From positions 1 through 5,786 of the forward strand of contig JALNYF010000086.1 of assembly GCA_023229985.1 (NCBI GenBank): a DNA stretch of 5,786 nucleotides, in the 5' to 3' direction. Shown in pieces: positions 1 to 5,786 of this stretch (positions within the stretch are counted from its first letter, which is position 1; each line of letters starts with the position of its first letter). This stretch comes from Bacteroidales bacterium. GTDB taxonomy: Bacteria > Bacteroidota > Bacteroidia > Bacteroidales > WCHB1-69. The position numbers were made by a program, and so were the translations under genes. A model generated the notes under the pieces. That model was not told the origin of the DNA and made no database searches. It saw nothing but the letters and a program-made list of their open reading frames with translations.

Positions 1-1
1 A

Positions 2-1555
2 CTCGAAGGTCCTATTGTGAAAATGAAAGAAGAAAGACGCGTGTCGTTAGGCTATATTGTTTCTGTAAAAGGCTCGTACTTAGAACAATCATCTAAGGTT
101 TTCTACCCTTATGTAGAAGGCGGGCTTCCCTATAACTATTGGGATATTTATGGAAAAATTGCTTTGAACAGCAAAAGCGGCTCAAAATTAAATATCTTTG
201 GCTTTAATTTTGATGATCAAGTGAATTATACATCTATTGCAACGTATCGTTGGAAAAACTTTGGCGGCGGTGCCAACTTTTTAATTATTCCGGGTTCCAC
301 GCCCATGTCTATTTCAGGTGCCATCGCTTATACCAATTATTACACGCTGTTGGACGACAAAGCTTTTAAACCCGATGTAAGTGATATGACCGGTAAAGAT
401 ACCAATGCCAGACAAAGTTCCTTAGATGGGTTCAATGCCAACCTGACTTTTAACTATTATATTGGAAAAAGCTTTTTGTCGGTGGGTGCCGAGTTTGTGG
501 GTTATACCGCAAAATACATCTTCTATCAGAGTAGAAATGCCAATAGTCTTGTTGAGATGAAAGACTTTACTACCGACATCGGATTATTTGTAAAATATAA
601 ATATGATTTTAGACAAAAAGTGATTATTGAACCGAGTTTTCGTTTGCAATATTATGCGTCTTTAGGCGTCAGCTCGCCGGAACCGCGTCTTTCTATTAAG
701 TACAATATTACTCCTAAAATCAGACTTAAGTTTGCCGGTGGTTTGTATTCGCAAAATTTCGTGGCTGCAACCTCCGACCGTGATGTGGTCAATCTTTTCT
801 CTGGTTTCTTGTCTAGTCCGAGCGGTTTGCCCGATACCGCCCTCAACGGAAAAGAAGTCAATTCAAGTCTGCAAAAAGCACAGCACCTGATTTTAGGTCT
901 CGAATTGGATGTGATTCCATATACCACCATCAATGTGGAAGGCTATTTTAAAAACTTCTCTATCATTACTTCTTTGAACCGGTATAAAATGTTCGATGAA
1001 GATCCTGATTATATTTTTGAATCCGGAAATGCTTATGGCGGAGATTTTTCTGCAGAATTTGATTACAAAGGAATCTTGGTAAAAGTGGTCTATTCATTGG
1101 GCTGGGTGAATCGGTTCGATGGCGTTCAACACTATTCCCCGCACTTCGACCGCCGTCACAACATCAACTTATTGGCTTCTTACTCTTTCGGTAAACGCAA
1201 AAGTTGGCAGATTGACTTGAGATGGAATTTTGGAACAGGTTTCCCGTTTACTCAAACGCAAGCCTATTACCCTCAATTGAACTTCGGCTCGTATGATGTT
1301 AATTATCTTAATTCCAACGAAGAACTCTCTTTCTTGTTGGCAGACTATAACAAAGGGAAACTACCTAATTATCACCGACTTGATTTTAGCGTTAAAAAGA
1401 CTTTCTACCTCGGCGAAAGAAATAGTATTGATCTGAGTGTAGGGGCTACAAATTTATACAATTATAAAAACGTATTTTATAAAGACCGTATTACCAATCA
1501 AACCATTTATCAACTTCCGTTACTTTATAATATCGGTATCAGTTGGCACTTCTAA
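2..1555 (+). CDS. TonB-dependent outer-membrane receptor, C-terminal barrel part (5' truncated)
   Basis: This gene encodes the beta-barrel of a TonB-dependent receptor, an outer-membrane protein that takes up a ligand using TonB/ExbBD energy. The frame is open from the left edge, so about 517 residues are visible and the signal peptide, any carboxypeptidase-like regulatory domain and the plug lie outside the window. The GTG at 17 is internal, since receptor-like sequence (LEGPIVKMK) continues upstream of it. Support is the dense alternation of aromatic and polar residues throughout, plus a C-terminal motif series usual in Bacteroidota receptors: FDRRHNINLLASYSF (1145-1189), GTGFPFTQ (1232-1255) and LPNYHRLDFSV (1361-1393). 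The protein ends in YNIGISWHF, an amphipathic last strand with terminal Phe, the signal recognised by the BAM assembly machine. The ligand cannot be told. No SusD-like partner follows, so a SusC-type glycan system is not supported. The next gene begins 11 bp after the stop. Confidence 0.92.
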   Translation, partial: LEGPIVKMKEERRVSLGYIVSVKGSYLEQSSKVFYPYVEGGLPYNYWDIYGKIALNSKSGSKLNIFGFNFDDQVNYTSIATYRWKNFGGGANFLIIPGSTPMSISGAIAYTNYYTLLDDKAFKPDVSDMTGKDTNARQSSLDGFNANLTFNYYIGKSFLSVGAEFVGYTAKYIFYQSRNANSLVEMKDFTTDIGLFVKYKYDFRQKVIIEPSFRLQYYASLGVSSPEPRLSIKYNITPKIRLKFAGGLYSQNFVAATSDRDVVNLFSGFLSSPSGLPDTALNGKEVNSSLQKAQHLILGLELDVIPYTTINVEGYFKNFSIITSLNRYKMFDEDPDYIFESGNAYGGDFSAEFDYKGILVKVVYSLGWVNRFDGVQHYSPHFDRRHNINLLASYSFGKRKSWQIDLRWNFGTGFPFTQTQAYYPQLNFGSYDVNYLNSNEELSFLLADYNKGKLPNYHRLDFSVKKTFYLGERNSIDLSVGATNLYNYKNVFYKDRITNQTIYQLPLLYNIGISWHF

Positions 1556-1566
1556 AACCATCCATT

Positions 1567-2499
1567 GTGAATATTAAAAAGAATTATATAATTATAGGCT
1601 GCACTTTATTGGTTGGTGTCCTTTTGGGTGCCATCGGATTCATGATGATAACCAATGCAAGTTATGCTACAGAAAATGGGACGTCTCAATCCGAGAATGT
1701 TTATTCCAATCAGTTAGTGCCACCGCCGTTGCCGGATTCACTCACTTTTGCCGGCGAACTTGTGCCTTTGGATAACTATTGGGTCAGAGAAGCGTTAGAC
1801 CGTGAACTGACCATCGTCTGTTATCAGCATTCGGCAACGTTGTTGGCACTGAATCGCTCCGCCCGCTATTTCCCTACTTTCGATAAAATTTTTCAAGAAG
1901 AGGGACTCCCGCAAGATTTTAAATACCTCTGTATTGCGGAAAGCAATTTATCCAATGCCATTTCACCCGCAAAAGCTGTCGGATTTTGGCAATTTATCCC
2001 CGAAACAGCCAAAATCTACGGACTTGAAATTCGTGATGAGATAGATGAACGTTATCATCTCGAAAAATCAACCCGCGCTGCCTGCTGCTACTTGAAAGCT
2101 TCCAAGGGAAGAATGGGAAGTTGGGCTTTGGCTGCCGCTGCCTACAATATGGGAGAAGCCGGTGTGAAAAAATCATTGGATAATCAATCTGTTAGTAATT
2201 ATTGGGACTTGTATCTCAACCCCGAAACTGCGCGATATGTCTATCGTATCTTGGCATACAAACTATTGTTCGAAAATCAACAGCTTTATGGGGTTCGTGT
2301 ATCTCCCAAAAGTCAGTATCAACCATTGGCTTACGAAGAAATTGAAGTGAAAACCTCCATTCCCGATTTATATCAATTCTGTCGGTACAATGATATGACT
2401 TATCGAGAATTGAAAGAATTAAATCCTTGGCTGAGAGCTACGAAATTAACCGTCTATAATAAGTCGTATTTTATCAAAATACCTGTTAAAAAGAAGTAA
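1567..2499 (+). CDS. MltD-like lytic transglycosylase (GH23, SLT domain) with one LysM-like segment
   Basis: This is predicted to cleave the MurNAc-GlcNAc bond of peptidoglycan in the periplasm, forming 1,6-anhydroMurNAc ends. Numbered from the GTG at 1567 (310 residues), residues 7-28 are hydrophobic; either signal peptidase cuts after ASYA (A34) or the segment stays as an anchor. A Pro-rich linker follows, then the GH23 domain at about 99-222: GLPQDFKYLCIAES with catalytic Glu125 (codon 1939-1941), GFWQFIP (139-145) and AAYNMGEAG (191-199). Residues 256-310 resemble a LysM peptidoglycan-binding module (MTYRELKELNPWLR). E. coli MltD is longer, about 450 residues, with more than one LysM, so this is a compact version. 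No ATG lies near the start. GTG 1567 is preferred because it puts a short basic N-region before the hydrophobic core; TTG 1543 would overlap the receptor gene by 13 bp and add eight residues. Enzyme class is secure; start codon and exact orthology are not. Confidence 0.93.
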   Translation: MNIKKNYIIIGCTLLVGVLLGAIGFMMITNASYATENGTSQSENVYSNQLVPPPLPDSLTFAGELVPLDNYWVREALDRELTIVCYQHSATLLALNRSARYFPTFDKIFQEEGLPQDFKYLCIAESNLSNAISPAKAVGFWQFIPETAKIYGLEIRDEIDERYHLEKSTRAACCYLKASKGRMGSWALAAAAYNMGEAGVKKSLDNQSVSNYWDLYLNPETARYVYRILAYKLLFENQQLYGVRVSPKSQYQPLAYEEIEVKTSIPDLYQFCRYNDMTYRELKELNPWLRATKLTVYNKSYFIKIPVKKK

Positions 2500-2510
2500 A
2501 AGAATTTAGG

Positions 2511-5339
2511 ATGAATAGTTGTGCGGAAGACCATCTTTCTATCATTGGTGCCTCAGAGAATAATCTAAAAAATATATCCATTGATTTACCTCATTATCAG
2601 CTGATTGTGATGACCGGTCTGAGTGGCAGTGGGAAGTCGTCGCTTGCTTTTGATACGATTTATGCTGAGGGACAGCGGCGATATATGGAGACTTTTTCGG
2701 CGTATGCGCGACAATTTGTAGGGAATTATGAGCACCCCGACGTGGACAAAATAACCGGCTTAAATCCCGTGATTGCCATCGAACAAAAAACAACGAACAA
2801 GAATCCCCGTTCTACGGTGGGAACCATCACGGAAGTTTATGACTTTTTGCGCTTGCTCTTCGCCCGTGCCGCCGATGCCTATTCTTATGTGACCGATGAA
2901 AAAATGATTCGTTATACCGAGTCGGAATTGATTGATAAAATATTGGAACTGTATAATAATAAGGATATTACAATACTTGCGCCTATCGTTAAACGCCGAA
3001 AAGGTCATTATCGGGAACTCTTTGAAACCACACGCAAACAAGGTTTTACCAAAGTGCGGGTTGATGGCGAAATCAAACCCCTGAACCTTAATATGGCGGT
3101 GGATCGGTATAAAATCCATGATATTGAAATCGTTATTGATAATTTACCGATTAAAGATAATTCTAAAACGCGATTAATCAATAGTTTAAGACTTGCCCTG
3201 AAGTATGGAAAAGGAGTCATTGCCGTGTTGGATAATAGCAATCAAGTGACGAAAAATTTTAGCAAGTATTTGATGTGTCCCACCACCGGTATTTCTTATC
3301 CGGAGCCGGAACCCAATACTTTCTCATTTAATTCGCCTTACGGTGCTTGCGAAAAATGTAACGGATTGGGATTCATTACCGAAGTAGATTTGAAAAAAAT
3401 CATCCCCGATAGTACCCTCAGTATTAAAGATGGCGGTTTTGCCCCTATTGGCTCTTACAAAAACAACTACATTTTCAGAATGATAGATGCTGTGAGCGAA
3501 AAATTCGGATTCTCGATAGATGATCCAATTGCCGAATTGCCAGATCATATTCTGAATATCTTGTTGTATGGAACCGATGAACCCATTCGCGTTAAACGCG
3601 AGTTCACGGGTCTGTCGCCCATTTCTGCCACCTATTCCGGCATTATCAATTTTATCAAAGAATTTGACTACGAAAGTGCGCCCGCATCCATCAAAAAATG
3701 GATTCATAGTTTTTTGAATGAAAAGCCCTGCGACGAATGTCACGGAACGCGCTTGAAAAAAGAATCCCTCTTTTTTAAAATCGGCGGTAAGAGCATTGCC
3801 GATTTAGCCATGATGGATATTTCCGATTTAATCCAATGGATTGAAAAATGCCCGACCTATTTGGATGAAAAGAGAAATATCATTGCTCACGAGATTCTTC
3901 GGGAGATAAAGTTCAGACTTCATTTCTTGGAAGATGTTGGGATTCAATATCTTTCTCTCAATCTGCCGGCAAAAGCTTTGTCGGGTGGCGAGGCACAGCG
4001 CATTCGCTTGGCAACCCAGATTAGTTCCCAATTGGTGAATGTTCTTTATATCTTAGATGAACCCAGCATTGGATTGCATCAACGGGATAATCATCAACTT
4101 ATTGAAACACTGAAACATTTGCGCGATTTAGGGAATTCCGTTATCGTGGTAGAACACGACCGCGATATGATGAAGGCAGCAGATTTTATTGTAGATATGG
4201 GACCGGCGGCGGGCATTCACGGCGGCGAAATAGTGGCTGCCGGCACTTATTCTGATATGTTAAAAAAGGATACACTGACCGCGCAATATCTGAACGGAAA
4301 AAAGAGAATTGAAGTCCCGCGGGAGCGTAGAAATGGCACCGGTCAAGAGCTCTCTATCATTGGTGCGTCCGGCAACAACCTGAAAAATGTGGATGTCTCT
4401 TTCCCATTAGGGACTTTCATCTGTGTGACCGGCGTTTCGGGAAGCGGTAAATCATCGTTGATTAATGAAACCCTATATCCGATTCTGAATCATCATTTTT
4501 TTAGAGCCGAGAAAAAACCGCTCCCCTATATCGAAATTAGCGGATTGGAATACATAGACAAGGTAATAGAGATTAATCAGCAACCCATCGGACGAACTCC
4601 GCGCTCCAATCCCGTAACCTATATCGGGGTTTTTGACCTGATCCGTCAATTATTTGCAGCATTACCGGAAGCAAAAATTCGCGGTTATAAGCCCGGACGC
4701 TTTTCTTTTAATGTTGCCGGCGGTAGATGCGAGGATTGTAAGGGTGGGGGACTGAAAAATATAGAAATGAATTTCTTGCCCGATGTCTATGTAAAATGTG
4801 ATACTTGTAACGGAAAACGCTACAACGCCGAAACGCTGGAAGTCAGATTTAAAGGAAAATCTGTCAATGATGTGCTTGAAATGAATGTGGAATCGGCAGT
4901 TTCATTTTTTGAAAATATCCCCGCCATTTGCGAAAAGCTGCAAACACTTTGCGATGTGGGACTTGGCTATCTGAAACTCGGCCAGCCTTCGACGACCCTT
5001 TCCGGCGGCGAAGCACAACGCATTAAGCTCGCAGCCGAGTTATCAAAAAAAGATACCGGAAAGACATTTTATATCTTGGACGAACCCACCACCGGTCTGC
5101 ACTTTGAAGATATTTATGTATTACTTAATGTTTTAAACAAGTTGGTAGAAAAAGGGAATACGGTCTTGGTGATTGAACATAACATGGATGTGATTAAAAT
5201 GGCAGATTGGATAATAGATTTGGGGCCCGAGGGCGGCCGCGGGGGCGGCGAAATCATTGCTGCCGGCACCCCGGAAGAGATTGTGAATATGAATATCGGA
5301 TACACTGCCCCTTACCTGAAAGAAGCCCTATCGCAATAG
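2511..5339 (+). CDS. uvrA: UvrABC excinuclease subunit A (class I UvrA)
   Basis: UvrA is the cytoplasmic ATPase dimer that finds bulky DNA lesions and loads UvrB for nucleotide excision repair. The gene is complete: 942 residues, against 940 in E. coli. Both ABC halves are intact. Half I has Walker A GLSGSGKSS (36-44), signature LSGGEAQR (490-497) and Walker B ILDEPS (514-519). Half II has Walker A GVSGSGKSS (641-649), signature LSGGEAQR (830-837) and Walker B ILDEPT (855-860). The UvrB-binding domain (about 131-250) and insertion domain (about 290-400) are present, which marks a repair-type UvrA rather than the shorter class II proteins linked to drug resistance. Zinc sites: CxxC at 407/410, and a full C740-C743-C763-C766 finger carrying the DNA-contact region. 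The first finger has C256, C280 and C283, but Thr259 stands where a Cys is usual. ATG 2511 begins 11 bp after the transglycosylase stop and gives the normal UvrA N-terminus. No SOS box was recognised. Confidence 0.99.
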   Translation: MNSCAEDHLSIIGASENNLKNISIDLPHYQLIVMTGLSGSGKSSLAFDTIYAEGQRRYMETFSAYARQFVGNYEHPDVDKITGLNPVIAIEQKTTNKNPRSTVGTITEVYDFLRLLFARAADAYSYVTDEKMIRYTESELIDKILELYNNKDITILAPIVKRRKGHYRELFETTRKQGFTKVRVDGEIKPLNLNMAVDRYKIHDIEIVIDNLPIKDNSKTRLINSLRLALKYGKGVIAVLDNSNQVTKNFSKYLMCPTTGISYPEPEPNTFSFNSPYGACEKCNGLGFITEVDLKKIIPDSTLSIKDGGFAPIGSYKNNYIFRMIDAVSEKFGFSIDDPIAELPDHILNILLYGTDEPIRVKREFTGLSPISATYSGIINFIKEFDYESAPASIKKWIHSFLNEKPCDECHGTRLKKESLFFKIGGKSIADLAMMDISDLIQWIEKCPTYLDEKRNIIAHEILREIKFRLHFLEDVGIQYLSLNLPAKALSGGEAQRIRLATQISSQLVNVLYILDEPSIGLHQRDNHQLIETLKHLRDLGNSVIVVEHDRDMMKAADFIVDMGPAAGIHGGEIVAAGTYSDMLKKDTLTAQYLNGKKRIEVPRERRNGTGQELSIIGASGNNLKNVDVSFPLGTFICVTGVSGSGKSSLINETLYPILNHHFFRAEKKPLPYIEISGLEYIDKVIEINQQPIGRTPRSNPVTYIGVFDLIRQLFAALPEAKIRGYKPGRFSFNVAGGRCEDCKGGGLKNIEMNFLPDVYVKCDTCNGKRYNAETLEVRFKGKSVNDVLEMNVESAVSFFENIPAICEKLQTLCDVGLGYLKLGQPSTTLSGGEAQRIKLAAELSKKDTGKTFYILDEPTTGLHFEDIYVLLNVLNKLVEKGNTVLVIEHNMDVIKMADWIIDLGPEGGRGGGEIIAAGTPEEIVNMNIGYTAPYLKEALSQ

Positions 5340-5430
5340 ATTGATATCCCTAATACATTATGCTTCATTTTTCTCTGGCAAGGCATTTACCTATTGCGGG
5401 TCGTTACAGAAAACGGCGTGGAACGGAAAT
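5340..5430. other. Intergenic stretch after uvrA, no feature recognised
   Basis: This is the first half of the 188-bp gap between uvrA and the exported-protein gene. I see no coding sequence with recognisable content and no classic GC-rich stem followed by a T-run. The only small structure is a six-pair imperfect stem (5400-5405 with 5412-5417, one G-T pair) without a T tail, which is too weak to call a terminator. Transcription from the uvrA side therefore may end further on, in the AT-rich palindrome. Confidence 0.5.
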
Positions 5431-5468
5431 GTTTTGTAAAATGATAATTTTTTAATTTTTTACAAAAC
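5431..5468. repeat. Perfect 11-bp inverted repeat, possible operator or terminator
   Basis: The arms GTTTTGTAAAA (5431-5441) and TTTTACAAAAC (5458-5468) are exact reverse complements around a 16-base AT-only-but-one spacer. The symmetry ends sharply on both sides. It sits between the uvrA stop and the promoter of the next gene, with its right arm ending 23 bp before the -7 element. Two readings are possible. It could be a dyad bound by a regulator just upstream of the promoter, or an AT-rich stem-loop ending the uvrA transcript, helped by the two T6 runs in and beside the loop. The stem has only two G-C pairs and no T-run after it, so it would be a weak terminator. The repeat is certain; its function is inference. 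Confidence 0.6.
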
Positions 5469-5471
5469 CAA

Positions 5472-5499
5472 CTTGTTTTCAAAAAATAATGTATTTTTG
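5472..5499 (+). promoter_or_regulatory. Putative Bacteroidota-type promoter for the exported-protein gene
   Basis: TATTTTTG (5492-5499) matches the Bacteroidota -7 consensus TAnnTTTG at every fixed position. The -33 part is weak: CTTG (5472-5475) is the best nearby match to TTTG, and its 16-bp spacing is shorter than the usual 19-21 bp. Transcription would begin about base 5505, giving an AT-rich leader of roughly 23 nt with no Shine-Dalgarno sequence before the ATG at 5528, as is normal in this phylum. The -33 candidate lies just beyond the inverted repeat, so a protein on that repeat would be next to the polymerase. Confidence 0.6.
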
Positions 5500-5527
5500 C
5501 CACATTATTAACCTTAATTTTACAGCA

Positions 5528-5786
5528 ATGAAAAAGAATATTTGCTTTGCGATATTGGTGTTTTGTTTCGCGTGCGGAAGCGTGCGGGCACAATACGAAC
5601 CGTTCTTTAAAAATTTTCCGATAGTATATGATATTGCTGTGATGTATACTTGGTATACTGACGATTATAGCCCTGATAATTTAGGACCTTACATTTGGAC
5701 ACATACTATAACTATTAATCAAAATGATACTATTCGTTACGGAAATCTTCTTTATTATTATACTGTTGGAGATGATTTTGCCATAA
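5528..5786 (+). CDS. Unrecognised exported protein, N-terminal part (3' truncated)
   Basis: I do not recognise this family. The frame opens at ATG 5528 and runs off the right edge after 86 complete codons. The N-terminus is a clear export signal: MKKN, then a hydrophobic core at about residues 5-16, then SVRA before Gln22, a typical signal peptidase I site with Gln as the mature first residue. A Cys at position 16 (FAC-GS) hints at a lipoprotein, but the -3 residue is Cys13, a poor lipobox, so cleavage by signal peptidase I is preferred. The visible mature part is rich in Tyr, Thr, Asp and Asn, with a NDTIRYGNLLYYY stretch that resembles the beta-rich start of many secreted Bacteroidota proteins sorted by the type IX system. 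That sorting would need a C-terminal domain lying outside the window, so it is only a guess. A -7 promoter match and a short AT-rich leader support a real gene. Confidence 0.8.
   Translation, partial: MKKNICFAILVFCFACGSVRAQYEPFFKNFPIVYDIAVMYTWYTDDYSPDNLGPYIWTHTITINQNDTIRYGNLLYYYTVGDDFAI

Noticed and set aside
652..933. A 93-codon open frame on the - strand inside the receptor gene
   Set aside because: It overlaps clear receptor barrel sequence and has no family-like features.
2..1555. SusC-type member of a polysaccharide utilisation locus
   Set aside because: No SusD-like lipoprotein or glycoside hydrolase for glycans follows; the neighbours are a wall enzyme and uvrA, and the diagnostic N-terminal part of the receptor is outside the window.
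1600..1602. Lipoprotein signal in the transglycosylase (IIGC, Cys12 counted from GTG 1567)
   Set aside because: The residues before Cys fit a lipobox loosely, but the hydrophobic stretch before it is only about four residues and most of the hydrophobic core lies after it, so an ordinary signal peptide or anchor fits better.
2760..3743. Several open frames of 77-139 codons on the - strand inside uvrA
   Set aside because: They lie opposite highly conserved UvrA coding sequence and their translations show no domain-like pattern; they are shadow frames.
5221..5250. A sharp G+C spike (28 of 30 bases) near the end of uvrA, containing a GCGGCCGC site
   Set aside because: It encodes the conserved Gly-rich GPEGGRGGGE loop of UvrA; Gly and Pro codons force the composition, so it is not a foreign insert.
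5387..5593. A 68-codon open frame on the - strand across the uvrA downstream gap
   Set aside because: It is antisense to the promoter, the leader and the signal peptide of the exported-protein gene, has no recognisable motif, and its composition reflects reverse-complemented AT-rich sequence.
5641..5786. Low G+C (about 30% by hand count) in the exported-protein gene, possibly indicating transfer
   Set aside because: Parts of uvrA are similarly AT-rich (for example 3121-3180, 14 of 60 bases), so the difference is within the local range and the visible stretch is too short.

Overview
The window looks like a chromosomal segment of a member of the Bacteroidota. Three things point there: a TonB-dependent receptor whose barrel carries the RHNIN / GTGFPFT / PNYHRLDFS motifs usual in that phylum, a UvrA with the local wording I associate with Bacteroidota (EQKTTNKNPRSTVGT, CPTTGISY), and a promoter -7 element fitting the phylum's TAnnTTTG consensus. 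No start is preceded by a Shine-Dalgarno sequence, which also fits. Everything recognisable is on the + strand.

Layout: (1) bases 1-1555, the C-terminal barrel part of a TonB-dependent outer-membrane receptor, cut by the left edge; (2) bases 1567-2499, a short MltD-like lytic transglycosylase (GH23 domain plus one LysM-like segment), probably starting at GTG; (3) bases 2511-5339, a complete class I uvrA of 942 residues; (4) bases 5340-5527, a 188-bp intergenic region with a perfect 11-bp inverted repeat (5431-5468) and a -7 element (5492-5499); (5) bases 5528-5786, the first 86 residues of an unrecognised exported protein, cut by the right edge.

The first three genes are separated by exactly 11 bp each, with no promoter-like motif in either gap, so they are probably co-transcribed. 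Functionally they are a mixed set: nutrient uptake at the outer membrane, peptidoglycan cleavage in the periplasm, and cytoplasmic nucleotide excision repair. Close packing is the only link I can see. The exported-protein gene begins a new transcription unit.

I found no mobile element, CRISPR array, RNA gene or new multi-gene system. The window is mostly ordinary. The points worth a second look are the intergenic palindrome beside the promoter, the missing zinc-ligand cysteine in UvrA, the unusual start of the transglycosylase gene, and the uncharacterised secreted protein at the right edge.
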